Shown one piece after another: positions 21,700-32,035 of a stretch of DNA of 64,000 nucleotides. The notes below the pieces were generated by a model, which made no database searches, had not been told where the DNA came from, and saw only the letters and a program-made list of their open reading frames with translations. Every line of letters begins with the position of its first letter. The first letter of the stretch is position 1. The DNA is taken from the NCBI GenBank assembly GCA_030323885.1, contig CM059188.1, positions 115,347,430-115,411,429 of the forward strand, read 5' to 3'. The position numbers and the translations under genes were made by a program. The stretch comes from Branchipolynoe longqiensis. Its lineage: Eukaryota > Annelida > Polychaeta > Phyllodocida > Polynoidae.

Positions 21700-22799
21700 G
21701 CATAATTGTAAGCTGCGAGGGGAAAAGCCAGAGAAAAGAATTTGAGTGAAGAGCTTACAAAAATAAATCAAACATCTTATTATCATGAGAAGCACTTACT
21801 TTTTCTAAATTAAGTTTGTTACATAGCTTATTTGCTACCAATTTTGCTTAATTATCGAAAAACATCCTACTTAGGGCATCTGCCAATACCAGCTTCTTCC
21901 CTGCTTTATGTATAACTTGTACTTCGCAACACCTTTTTGCAGCAAACCTCCAGATCTCCCGGCACAGGCACATAAGACTGGGTCTTTACCAGCACCTGGA
22001 GATAACACCTTTTGAGATGCTTCATTATAGGTATTAAATATAATCACAAATTCCTCTCAATGCTGGGGAGAAAGAGTTTTGAGTGCTACTACCAAATTAA
22101 TTGCTTCCAATTGTGCAATGTGTAATTTATTAACCCTTAAGAAATGTTGAGAATATAATTCCGAAATGTACTGTTTACTACTGAAAGCTCCTCCTGCTAG
22201 CAATGAGGAGTCACATTCAATTACCCACTTTTTCTTTGGAAAAGGCCTTAATCAAATTAATCCATTACACCCTTCCGCAAAACACAAAAACAATGCTGTG
22301 TCCCTAATTAAGTCCTGACTAACTATTGCTTTTCCAATAAAAGGGGTAGCCCTTAATAAATCTAAAATTCTATTCATACATCGCCTAGAATTAACCACAC
22401 ATTTAGAAATAAATTGTGACCTACCCACAAGTCTTTGAACATTTTTGTCTAGTTACTTTACTCCCCACGTTCCCCCTATTACATTCAGTTGAAATATTTA
22501 ACAATTTTTCTTTCGGGATCCTGACTTCCATGTCCTGCCTATCAATTTCATAACCTAACCATTTCATATTCGTTTCAGAAGGTGTAAATTGTTTAATTGA
22601 AAGATCTAAACCTAAGAACATAGTTATTCCCTTCTTGGGATTTTTCTAGTATACTTTCTACACCTACAAATTCATCCAAATAGCATAAAGCAAACACATC
22701 TTTTTTCCTTAATAAATATACTACAGCAGAAGTAGTTCTTGCACAAGCCATACTTGAGGTCCTGCATCCAAGGTGCTGTGTCAAAATAATATTTCCCAC
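21700..22799 (-). pseudogene. Reverse transcriptase (C-terminal half) and RNase H relic
   Basis: The segment at 22593-22799 reads to the polymerase motif ALCYLDEF, where the usual YxDD has become YLDE, and 22421-22621 continues with LSIKQFTP and KWLGYEIDR, typical of DIRS-type enzymes. RNase H-like sequence continues to about 21880 (QVIHKAGKKLVLADALS region). Frameshifts separate the pieces. Confidence 0.8.
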
Positions 22800-22811
22800 C
22801 CACTTTAATTC

Positions 22812-23420
22812 AGGACAGGAGGCGGACTCTATAGTATGGCAATTTATTCAAGAACAGGCAATGTGAGAGTGAGGTAATGTAATCATATGCGAGTAGATCA
22901 AGGTTAAGTTACAGGTCGTTAGGCAATGTAAGCGTAATGTATAGAGTATAAGTTAAGTTAAACAGGTCGTTAAGGTAATGTAAGCGTAATGTATAGAGTA
23001 GTGAATGTTCAAGTCAAATGTCATAAGTTTAAGTCGATATCGTTAGTTAGAGTCTTAAGTGACCCGGTCCTCAACCTTATGGAGAGTTGGGTGGGTGGGA
23101 CGGTGAGAGTAGGTCTTATCGGTGTGGTTGGAGGAGGAGAAGTGGCCGAGGTGATGGGGAGCCGGAAGGAGGAAGGGGGGGGGGTGCTACCTGTGGCAGG
23201 ACCAGCGGCGGGACCAGCGGCGGTAGCAGGGGAGGGAGGTTGTGGTGGCGACACCTGGAGGGAGTGGTGTGAGTGAGGGAGGGGAGTGGTGGCGCCATCT
23301 AGGTGGGTGGAGTGTAGGGAAGGGGTGGTGTGGGGAGTGGGTGAGGGGAGAGGGCGAGTAGGGCCGGGGGAGGGTCGTCCGCCTCCCCCAAATTACCCAT
23401 ATTGCCGCAGCAATATGGAC
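22812..23420. mobile_element. HE element inside the reverse transcriptase, 5-bp AATTC duplication
   Basis: 609 bp bounded by AATTC at 22807-22811 and 23421-23425. The terminal hairpin CCATATTGC/GCAATATGG lies at about 23397-23419, and ATTTATTC sits near the left end. Removing the element and one AATTC rejoins the reverse-transcriptase frame, which independently supports these boundaries. It includes a G-rich stretch (23170-23190) and tandem copies of GTAAGCGTAATGTATAGAG. Confidence 0.7.
22913..23001. repeat. Short tandem duplication
   Basis: CAGGTCGTTAGGCAATG and GTAAGCGTAATGTATAGAG occur twice about 50 bp apart. Confidence 0.7.
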
Positions 23421-23425
23421 AATTC

Positions 23426-24075
23426 CAAAAAGTGGTACACTCAATGTGCATATTCTTAATTGTTGATAAGCTCTTGCTAAATCTATAGACCACATATACC
23501 AGTTCTTTCCTAATCTAGTATCTTCTCTAGCTAAATCCATAATTGATGGTAAATTATACATATAAGTTTCCCCTTGATAACAACCTTTTACAATACCAGA
23601 ATTAACTCCCTTCCCTTTTGGAAAACTCAGATCTACTATACTTCTTCGTTCCTCCGTGGGATTCTTTTTTGGACGAGTCATAATAGGACTAATTTGAGCC
23701 CATGCCGAAAAAGGGGGTTTATTAAATGGACCTAACAATGCTCCATAATAAATTTCAGTTTCTACATACTTATTTATCCAAAAATAAATCTTTCTCATCA
23801 CAACAATGGTTTGTTTCTGTTGATGTTGGTGCTAAGTCTATTGTAGAGTTAGCTGGCCAGCCATATTAAAAAAAGTCTACCAAATTTGTATCCAGATAAT
23901 TGCCCAATAACTTTCTCCACATACCTATATTTAATCCTGAAGGTACCAACATTTGTGCACATCGGCTACAATGCTAAAATCCCGTTCTGAGAAAGCAAGA
24001 CAGGTATCCCATGTGTAATGTTGTGTCATATCAAGCAGGCTATCTAAATGTGCGTTAATCTTATCTACCCACTTC
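23426..24075 (-). pseudogene. ORF1 end and N-terminal reverse transcriptase of the DIRS/Ngaro element
   Basis: The minus-strand frame at 23430-23801 reads YYGALLGPF, PPFSAWAQISP, RRSIVDLSFPKGKGVN and SIDLARAYQQL, matching fingers and palm of DIRS/Ngaro-type reverse transcriptases. The aspartate of SIDLARAY is the first catalytic carboxylate. Upstream, 23800-24070 reads KKWVDKINAHLDSLL and CLAFSERDFSIV, probably the end of ORF1. Homology stops at about 24076, where a SINE-V fragment lies. Confidence 0.75.
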
Positions 24076-24084
24076 TTGGGAACA

Positions 24085-24192
24085 CAGGTGTCCACCTGTG
24101 AAGGTGTGGGTCATCCGATCGATGCTGCTCAGTGGACCCATAAATTTGCAGTTTTGGCTAGTTTCCGTTCCAACCAGTGGTCAACACAAAAC
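24085..24192 (+). mobile_element. SINE-V, 5' fragment
   Basis: Head remnant (GTCCACCTGTGAAGGTGTGG) and early body (GCTCAGTGGACCCAT, TCCAACCAGTGGTC), ending abruptly at a short AC-rich tail. Confidence 0.7.
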
Positions 24193-24256
24193 AAACAACA
24201 ACTTTTGCATTCAGCCATGCTAATGATCATGGGAAAGATACCACCAATGCTAATTT

Positions 24257-24626
24257 ACAAGACCAACAAGGAGCTATAGACATGGACTTTATTCAAGTAG
24301 GTCAAGTATAAGGGTATTGTTTGACCAAGTTCAATTGTCAAAAGTTCATCAATTCAGGCTTTCTCAACCAGGTTTGTGGAGAGAGCCTGAGTTTCCGAGT
24401 AAGGTGGTGGCGGTTGATGCTCCGTTGCCTGGAGGGGTAGAGGTGAAAACAGAACCTGGCGGGCTGTCCTTGACCGGAAGTGATGTAACAAATCTTGCGG
24501 GCGAGAGGTGGTTCGTGAGAGTTCCGGAAGGGGGCATGGTGGATGGCTGGATCGCAACCAGGTGGTACCGCCACAGCAGCTCCTCGTTTGCGTGCAAATT
24601 ACCCATGTTGACGAACCAACATGAAC
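24257..24626. mobile_element. HE element
   Basis: Lies between AATTT (24252-24256) and AATTG (24627-24631). It starts ACAAGACCAACAAGG, has CTTTATTC near 24289 and ends with hairpin CATGTTGACGAACCAACATG. Its interior is unlike the other HE copies except at the ends. Confidence 0.5.
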
Positions 24627-25000
24627 AATTGCATCATTTATGAAAGTGTTACAATCTGCGTTATTTCCACATTCATTGCTGAATTCGGGAATGCTTGCTA
24701 AAAATAAAAAGAAGAAAAAAAGAAAGAAAGAAACAAAGAGAAGTAATCCAAGTATGGTGATGGATCTAATGTCCCCACCCCCACCCATCCGTCCCCTCCA
24801 CTCCACCACCCCTTCCACAACCAGCGACCCTGCTCTCCCCGGGTGTAATGTCTAGAGATATATAACCCTCGGAAAAGGGATCCAGCCACGGAGCCTACAA
24901 ATACATTAGGCCTCGAGCCGGGTTGGTGGTGGGAGCGAGCAGCTCGCTAAATAAGGATGGATTCTGCCACATCGTGTTGAGGCTACTAAGTTTACCAGGT
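24627..25000. other. No gene; A-rich tract
   Basis: 24700-24740 is nearly pure purine (AAAGAAAGAAAG type). A C-rich stretch follows at about 24775-24840. No repeat family was recognised. Confidence 0.5.
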
Positions 25001-25228
25001 ACCAGCACGCCACTGAGATTAGAGCTTAATATGAAAGCAGCGCGACGGCCCGCCTCGCAATGCCATGCCCATACATATATGCAACCGTCCTGATATGACC
25101 TTAGATGTTGCTAGGGCGTAAAACAACAACCAACAAACAACAATGTATGCACAAGGCGACGTCTACAAATTAGGTCACTTGTATATTGACCTTTTTCAAC
25201 ACAATTCCTTCTCTGGTCGGCTGGGAGC
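25000..25228. repeat. Low-copy repeat, copy 1, split by a SINE tail
   Basis: CACGCCACTGAG, CCCATACATATATGCA and GTCTACAAATTAGG blocks recur in order at 25531-25690. Copy 1 is broken by a 62-bp SINE-A tail at 25084-25145. Confidence 0.6.
25084..25145 (+). mobile_element. SINE-A 3'-tail insertion with TATGCA duplication
   Basis: Only the last 62 bp of SINE-A (ACCGTCCTGATATGACC to the AAC-rich tail), flanked by TATGCA at 25078-25083 and 25146-25151. The uninterrupted sibling at 25531-25690 shows the pre-insertion sequence. Confidence 0.8.
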
Positions 25229-25530
25229 TTGTTGGAGTTCTACATCCTGGCAGCATCTAAGGTCATATCAGGATGGGTACGCACTTGTGACAGTGTGTGC
25301 TGCCCCACTGGGAAATCAGGGTGCTGACACCATGACCTGACATCCCTTTCAGTCCTCATTATCCTGACAGTGAGCTAACCAGTCCTTGCCCTATCCTATT
25401 ATTGCCGAGTGCCAGGCTAGGAAGTGACAAGTATCAATTTTATAAGTCATTGGTTTGAGTCCAGCGGGAACCGAACTCGCGATCTCCTGGATTGAGGCCT
25501 GCGCTGAACCGATTTGGCCACTACGCTGAG
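25229..25530 (-). mobile_element. SINE-A copy, type K head
   Basis: Complete on the minus strand from the head (CGTAGTGGCCAAATCGG) to the tail. It lies between the two copies of the low-copy repeat. Confidence 0.8.
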
Positions 25531-25690
25531 TACCACGCCACTGAGCTTAATGGCACCGCGACCGGCCGCTCTGCAAACCCATGGACATACATCTATGCAA
25601 AAGGTGGCGTCTACAAATTAGGGCCCATGTAAATAGGCCATTTTCAACACAAATCCTTCTTTGGAGATTTGGCCCTTGGGCCAAATAAAA
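25531..25690. repeat. Low-copy repeat, copy 2 (uninterrupted)
   Basis: Sibling of 25000-25228 without the SINE tail. It confirms the target sequence ACATCTATGCAAAAGG. Confidence 0.6.
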
Positions 25691-25796
25691 TATTTATTTT
25701 TAAATGGTAAGCATCCCTGCCTCTGTCTGAAAAATTGCCCGCCCCTGATTAAATTTATTTATTTATTTATTGTTTTAATCTGTTGAAAGGGAACCT

Positions 25797-25890
25797 ATGT
25801 TGTGAAATGTGTATCACACTGGCCAGGAATGCAAAGAGATATGGGTTCGAGTCCCACTCTAGGTGCAATATTTCCCATTTTCATCACCAC
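25797..25890 (+). mobile_element. SINE-Q copy (short)
   Basis: tRNA-like head with B-box-like GGGTTCGAGTCCCACTC and the downstream block ATATTTCCCATTTTCATCACC shared with the copies at 42.2, 42.5 and 44.0 kb. Confidence 0.7.
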
Positions 25891-26414
25891 CCTCCCCCCC
25901 CCCCACTAGAGTATTAATCTCAGGTAACAGATTACGTCTACTGATCTCAAAGGTACCAAGTAGACAAGATTGTGAGTATGGAGATCTCCCTAATACACAC
26001 GTTGTACATTGGGAGAACAAGCGTGGCTGAAGGGGGTAGGGTCCAGACAATTTTGAACAAAACACATGATTGAAAATGATGCATTCTGCTGCATTTTGAC
26101 GAAAAATATGCATATACATTTAAAAACCCTGTTAAATTGATGCTTTGGTGGAGGATTCGAGCCGTTTCTGTCCCGTGATTTACGATTTTACATATAACAT
26201 GTACAATTTACTATAATTAAATCATCAAGGTCCGCCACAACATCACACACTACCTAAGCACACACATAACCTAACAGTTAGATTGTCACACCGGTAATCA
26301 ACCTTACCTATAAAACAAAACCCGTTGAAAATTGAAATCAGGGCTGTCCAGTTATCGCACAGGTCTGAGGAATGGTCCACAACCCAAAAGCGTGTTCTGT
26401 AAATGACACAGAAT

Positions 26415-26527
26415 ATGTATGGATCGATTTTGGTGGTGGAAAATGTGAGTTGACCAAGATGAGACTTGAACTTACAGCCTACCGATTGGAAATCAGGCAC
26501 GTTAACCATTAGCCCATGCGGTAACAT
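26415..26527 (-). mobile_element. tRNA-like SINE head (Arg-like)
   Basis: On the minus strand, CGCATGGGCTAATGGTTAACG resembles a tRNA A-box region and GTAAGTTCAAGTCTCA a B box. The anticodon arm is not paired, so it is read as a tRNA-derived repeat head and not as a tRNA gene. It is single-copy in this window. Confidence 0.5.
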
Positions 26528-27076
26528 ACAACATTTACACGTTTCAATTTCAAGTCGAATAGCGGCCTAGTGGTTGCAATTACAATAACATAAACACATG
26601 AAACTTATGTTATCTATGACGTTGTAGGGCTTGTATTGTAGAAATAGTCATTTAACAAAAATCACTTGTTAAACGATCAGAATGAGAAAGATATCTTAGG
26701 AACGGTACACAACGGCAGAAAGGGCATACAGGGCATAAACGACAGACACGGCAGCAACGGCAGAAACCGCAAAGTTATCTGATCGATATATTGAATCAGA
26801 ACATAATCCTGCTTTCTTGCGCTGACAAACACAGTAACCGTCTACTTGAGCCACTCACACGCACACACCCTGCCCTACATTCCGTATAACTCCCTCTGTA
26901 ATCCGCCATCACGCCCTGCTTCACTCGTCACCCCTCCTCCCCTCCATATAGAGAGGGCAATATGCCTCTGTCTGGTCACGTGGGGTACTAGCTGCGTGGC
27001 CACTTCCGGTCTTGAACAATTCAGCAGATTCCAATCTTACTATGCCACAGAGCAGCAGTTCCTCACAAGGCTGGCT
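26528..27076. other. No gene seen
   Basis: Mixed sequence with one short GGCAGAAA/CGGCAG repetition near 26710-26770. No recognised family. Confidence 0.5.
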
Positions 27077-27088
27077 GCATGACAGAAG

Positions 27089-27418
27089 TTGGTCGGTTGT
27101 TGGAGGTTTACATCCTGGCAACATCTAAGGTCATATCAGGATGGGTATCAATTCATGACAGTGCGCACTTATGGTGACTTTATAATGCTGACCCATTGGG
27201 AAATCAGGCCAACTGCAACATGACCCGATATCCCACTCAACCACATTAACGTGACTCTGAGCTAACCCGTCCTTGCCCTATCCTATTAATGTCGGGAACC
27301 AACCTATGAAGCGACAATTACACATTTTGTAAGTCATTGGTTTGACTCGACCGGAATCGACCTCCCGACCTTCCACACGGGAACCCTGCACTCTACCGAT
27401 TCGGCCACCGTGTCCGGT
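27089..27418 (-). mobile_element. SINE-A copy, type K head, with target duplication
   Basis: Flanked by GCATGACAGAAG (27077-27088) and GCCTGACAGAAG (27419-27430), 11 of 12 identical. Complete on the minus strand. Confidence 0.85.
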
Positions 27419-27431
27419 GCCTGACAGAAGA

Positions 27432-27775
27432 TTGGGGTGAAATCCCTAGTGGCAGGATGGCTAACTAGTTGTAACTTCCACGGGTGGAATATGTGTTTGT
27501 GTAGGCAGGTTATGGTGAAATCAATACAGGCAAGAAGAGAAAGGAAGAGTATAATGAGTGAAAGTAGAGAGAGAGCCAGGCCCTCAGGTTTATTATTTAT
27601 AGTGTTACATGGATCTGGTATGGCACACCACCTGACCTTATTCTCCAATGAGAATCAAGCATTTCAAGATCCACCAATGAACATCAAGCATTCCTGGGTT
27701 CCCATGGCTACAGTGATCTGCCCACCACCACCATGCGGCATGGCTGCTTGGCCACCACCTGCCCTGAGCTGAGTG
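27432..27775 (-). mobile_element. LTR-like repeat X, copy 2
   Basis: Minus-strand AATAATAAACCTGAGGGCC (polyadenylation-type motif), CTCTCTACTTTCACTCATTA and GTGGTGGTGGGCAG blocks follow the order of copies 1 and 3. No coding region. Confidence 0.5.
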
Positions 27776-28149
27776 TGTGGTGATCCATGACTAACCTAGC
27801 GGGGAGGGGGTAGTAGGTAGAGCTCAAAGTGCCCCATACACACTATCTGACTAACACACAATGACTATTGACCATGAGTAAAGTATCACCAGCAACTACA
27901 TAAATACATTCATGCACCTGGCCCTATATACCTTTTCCTACAATAGACCATTTGCATTCCCCCACCAATGCGTTTTATCTGAATATTTTACGTAGTGCCA
28001 GGGCTCTGGCGGTGGGACAATGCCAATTCCAGTTTACGCCTGAGGGCATTTGAAGTGTGTCAATCAAAGTAGGTTCTGAATGGATTATGAATGCTGCTCG
28101 GCTTCTCTCTCACTAATACTCACTAGAGGGCAGTTTGCTGAATATGACA

Positions 28150-28507
28150 AAGTTTGCTGCCTTTTATTTGGTTTTGAGTTTCTGTATTTTTCTGAGATAA
28201 ATATATTATGTTAATTGTTATAATCCACTTTACTTTAGTTCTAAGGAACTTTTATTTTAAATGGTTAACTTTTGAGATATTTGAAGTGCAACAATGCACA
28301 ATTAATGTTGGCATGCACATCAAAACTCTAACACCATAGGGTTATGTAGAAACAGGTTCTAATAAATTGACTCAGTATTCCCTTCTATGTGGCGACAAAT
28401 GTTTAACACGTGCACCAATATGCAAGTTTGATATGTAGAATCAAATCTAGATAAGTGCTTTCTTTTTGAAAATTAGATTTTTTTCATCAGACTGTGCAAC
28501 CTTTAAA
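28150..28507. mobile_element. MITE-T copy
   Basis: The interior is complete (TTTCTGAGATAAATATATTA; AAACAGGTTCTAATAAATTG) and the right terminus is CATCAGACTGTGCAACCTTTAA. The left terminus is degraded. Confidence 0.7.
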
Positions 28508-28633
28508 GACTGACCCCAAAATGAGCAGTTTGTCATGGCTCACGTCAAACTCAGCTGCCAGGGAGCCACTGGCTTTGATAAGCGCTATCTATTCTGGTAT
28601 GCGTGTGACACCAGACAGCGGAGCTAAAAAGGG

Positions 28634-28862
28634 TCGGTTGGTTGCTGGTCTTTTATGTCTTAGCAACATCTAAGCTCATATCAGGATGGGTAGTGACTTG
28701 TGATAGTGCACACTCATGGCGACATCATAGTTCTGCCGCACTAGAAAATCAGGCCACCAGCAACATGACCCAATATCCCACTCAGTCACATTATCCTGAA
28801 GCTGAGCTAACCAGTCCTGGCGATATCCTAATAATGCCGAACGCCTGACTAGGAAGCGTCAC
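28634..28862 (-). mobile_element. SINE-A copy, head missing
   Basis: Tail and body on the minus strand, ending near the conserved GACGCTTCC step. Confidence 0.75.
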
Positions 28863-29159
28863 TTTGGTTAAAATTACATCTATTTACCCTGGAAGCTACG
28901 AAAAATATAACGATGTAAGCGCTTTCCCCTTTGTGTCGGATATAGCAGATTTATTTGTTAAATATATTAATGAGTGATAATGCATACATCAGTGAACAAA
29001 TGTGTGCAGACTGCGCCCCCACAGGCTACATAGATCACCAGCCCCGTCTTTCCACCTAGTGGTCAATACATAAACTACACTGAGGTTCAATTTCCATCTG
29101 CTTCCATCTTGAAAATGAAGACAAATATTAGCTCTGCATTGAGCCATATATGGCCGGGG

Positions 29160-29498
29160 TTAAAGCTACATATTCCGATGAAGAATCAAATTTTCAAAAC
29201 TCATACAATTATCTAGATTTGATTCTACATATCTAACTTAGATACTGATGCACTTATTAAACATTGGTTTCTACATAGAAGGGAATACTGAGTCAATTTC
29301 ATAGAACCTGTTACCGCAGAAGTCTATAGTGGCTGAGTTTTGGCGTGCTTGCCAACGCTAATTAGACATGTTTGCACTTCAAATATCTCAAAACTTAGCC
29401 ATTTAAATCCAAACTAAAATAGATAATGATGATCAATCTAATATATTTATCTCAGAAAAATGACAGAAACTCAAAACCATCGGACTATGCGACTTTAA
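29160..29498. mobile_element. MITE-T copy, both ends present
   Basis: TTAAAGCTACATATTCCGATG at the left and CCATCGGACTATGCGACTTTAA at the right; 339 bp with no open frame. A good reference copy together with 41589-41943. Confidence 0.8.
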
Positions 29499-29606
29499 GA
29501 TGGCGATGTTCATGCTGTGTTGTTGACAAATGGCATATATATATACGGAAATATATTGAAGTCACGCTAATCAGTGGTAGGCTATTCCAGTGTGGCAACA
29601 AGTATG

Positions 29607-29611
29607 GTGGG
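29607..29611. repeat. 5-bp target duplication, left (GTGGG)
   Basis: Matches GTGGG at 34255-34259, flanking the Gypsy element. Confidence 0.8.
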
Positions 29612-29702
29612 TGTAAGATACGAGTCGACACTTTGAATTCTAGTTTAAGACTGACGTTTATTGACCCGTGGTTGTCCTTGGTTACGTTCCAGTCGTAGCT
29701 GG
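29612..29702 (-). repeat. Truncated 3' LTR of the Gypsy element
   Basis: 90 of 91 bases match 34128-34218. Homology ends at AGCTGG, where the tyrosine-recombinase element begins. The missing 36 bp are the inner (U3) end. Confidence 0.9.
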
Positions 29703-30546
29703 GCTTGAATCTTTCGATTAAGAAGTGTAGTCCCCCAACCAGACGTTTAATTTGGCTCGGTTATGAGGTAGATACAACCAATATGTTCATTAGGATTCCA
29801 GATGAGAAGTTGTTAGACATTTTATTAGAGTGTAGGAAATGGATAGTGGGTAGCGCAGTTACTAGAAAAAACGTTCAAAGGTTAGTAGGGCGGTTACAAT
29901 TTATTTCTAAGTGTGTTATGGCTTCGCGGATATTTATGAATAGAGTTTTTTAGAGCCTGCCCTTTTATAGGGAAGGTGCCAGTTACTAATGAGTTAGTTA
30001 AAGATATCCTATGGTTTCTACGTTTTGCAGAAGGTAATAATAGACTGGTTTTGCTTCATCATTTCTCCGAGAAAAAGTGGATTATTGAGTGTGATTCTTC
30101 ATTGCAGGGTGGGGGGGCCTTCAGTACTAAACATTTTTACTCCAGTTTATATACTAAAAACTTTTTAGATCACGACTTTCATATCGCCCAAGTGGAGGCT
30201 ATTAACTTGGTGGTAGCGTTAAAAAATGTCTCCTTCTGATCCCCAAAACTTTAATATTATCATTAACACTGATAATGCTGCTTCCCAACAGGTGTTATCT
30301 TCCGGTGCTGGTAAGGATCCTGTCTTGTGTGCCTGTGCCAGGGAAATCTGGCAGTTTGCTGCTGTTCACAGTTGCCAAGTACAGGTGATTCACAAGCCAG
30401 GAAAGGATCTGGTATTGGCAGATGCCCTCAGTAGGTTGTTTTTTGATAATAAATATGAATTAATTGCTGATCAATTGTGTCAGAATAAACTGTTGACTGA
30501 GATACAGGTTTCACATTTGTATGATGTTTTAGATTTGTTGTTGTGA
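29703..30546 (+). pseudogene. Reverse transcriptase C-terminus and RNase H relic
   Basis: Starts at LNLSIKKCSPPTRR and IWLGYEVDTTNMF (thumb region), then reads VTNELVKDILWFLRF, EKKWIIECDSSLQGGG (RNase H first aspartate region), NIIINTDNAASQQVL and VIHKPGKDLVLADALSRLF (RNase H end; ADALSR is typical). Frame changes occur near 29950 and 30236. The polymerase YxDD motif lies upstream of the break and is absent. Confidence 0.85.
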
Positions 30547-30589
30547 TGATTGGCTGCTCGTTGATAATTTAGTTTTTTGCCTTTATCAA

Positions 30590-31517
30590 CTTGCAGGTGG
30601 TAATCACACATTAGTGGAAAGGATTAGCGTGTACTTCTCGGCAGGATTATCAGAGGGCACTTGGAGGAATAAGAGGGTGCAATTTAGGGAGTATTTAAGG
30701 TTTTGCAGTAGCATTAAAGATGACCCTAAGAGACCCAATCTTAAAATGGTAATGTCATACGCTTTGTATTTAAATGATAAACTCAAGACTGAAGGAGCAA
30801 TAAGAAATTACATGAGTGGGGCAAGAACATGGATTAGCTTGTTGAGAGGAAATACAGCATCATTTGATTGCTATGCGATGTCAGTAATAAAAAAGTGGTA
30901 TGTTTAAGTTAAAAAATAACACTGTGAATAGGGCGTATCCATTGAAGATTAAACACATTAAATTGATAATTATAAAATTCTAAAAGATTGGAGATGATGG
31001 ACTGGTGTTGATTATTGCATTATTAATAGGATATTTATGTGTGCTAAGCGAGTCAAACTTGTTTTATTCCACGGCATCGGGGATTGGCGGTCACATGCTG
31101 CTCGGACGTGACATCATGGCGCACGACACACACCTGACGGTAACAGTCAGGAGCACAAAGACGACACACAGAACTGAGGATAGATATAGCATCGATCTAC
31201 CTCTCCTATCAAGTACTGACTTCTGTCCTGTTCGGTCATGGAACAAGTACAATCATCGCTTCCCGGTTCATGAGGGTGCCCCAGCATTCATGATGTCAAA
31301 TGGGGAACCTCTGACTGCCCAACTATTTAGCAAGTGCATGCAGGTTGTTTTGAAAGCATCTGGACTCCCCTGGTGGCCATTGGTGACATGTCATAGTCTA
31401 CGGCGAGGGGGAGCGCATGAGTATGCAAGAGTGGGAATGCCGCTTGAGTGCATACAAATACTTGGGAGATGGAAGTCGGACAGTGTGTTTAGCTATGTGA
31501 ATAAAGATGTATTGTAG
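30590..31517 (+). pseudogene. Tyrosine recombinase relic
   Basis: The N-terminal domain (30614-30907) reads GLSEGTWRNKRVQFREYL and LYLNDKLKTEGAIRNYMSG. The catalytic domain (31005-31517) has HSLRRGGA (H-x-x-R), LGRWKSDS (the W/H position) and FSYV (tyrosine nucleophile). The first catalytic arginine is replaced by serine (AGC at 31047-31049) in VLSESNLFYS; the minus-strand copy keeps LLRQSYLFYS. A frame break near 30908-31000 separates the domains. Confidence 0.85.
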
Positions 31518-31689
31518 AGTGGGACCATTAGCTCTCCTGTTCCAATTTGTCTGAGAGCTTATGGTCCCTACGACCCATGACATAAATGTTTGCTGTATGA
31601 TATAAAAGTGTGAATGTGTGTGAGTGTGCCGGATGCGAGCTGACCGTGTGACCGTGATCTGCCCTAGCTGATGCCTCATGTCTTCAATT

Positions 31690-32035
31690 TTTCAAGCTCG
31701 TCACAGAAATGAATATCTGAATTCATGTGATTGATAGTATAATCAATACTATGTCCTGCAAATAAGTAATGAAAATATAGTAATGATTGCTATCCTTAGC
31801 TATATAAAGCTGCAAATAAGTAATGAGATCAGATTAAATAATAATTCACAGGTTGTACTACCTGATAATGGATAAAGTAGCTAAAGCTAATAGTCCCAAT
31901 TGTACTATTGAGTAAAGCTAATATAATAATCTGTTCACAAAGGTGTAGTCTGCAAGGCTTTTGTAAAAATTTATTAAGCCTGATTAATACATTTATTAGC
32001 CCATAAAAGTCTATCCGTGTCTGGTTTTGAATTAT
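31690..32035 (+). repeat. 3' non-coding end of the tyrosine-recombinase element
   Basis: CTGCAAATAAGTAATGA occurs twice (31756-31772, 31810-31826), and the end block TTTATTAAGCCTGATTAAT is shared with the reverse complement of 20336-20650. These are probably the element's terminal repeats, but the matching 5' repeats are missing in both copies. Confidence 0.65.

Larger units (their letters stand above)
20336..22806 (-). mobile_element. Tyrosine-recombinase retrotransposon (DIRS/Ngaro type), 3' two-thirds
   Basis: On the minus strand the order is reverse transcriptase, RNase H, tyrosine recombinase, then a ~450-bp 3' non-coding end. That 3' end (GTGTCTGGTTTTGAATTAT and CCTGCAAATAAGTAAT blocks) is shared with the second copy at 31.7-32.0 kb. 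Such elements integrate with a recombinase instead of an integrase. The element continues beyond the HE insertion at 22812-23420. Many stops and frameshifts show it is dead. Confidence 0.8.
29703..32035 (+). mobile_element. Second DIRS/Ngaro-type element, 5'-truncated, inside the Gypsy element
   Basis: Contains the reverse-transcriptase C-terminus, RNase H, tyrosine recombinase and the 3' non-coding end shared with the copy at 20.3-20.7 kb. The shared sequence ends at about 32035, where Gypsy protease sequence starts on the opposite strand. ORF1 and the N-terminal reverse transcriptase are missing. Confidence 0.8.
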
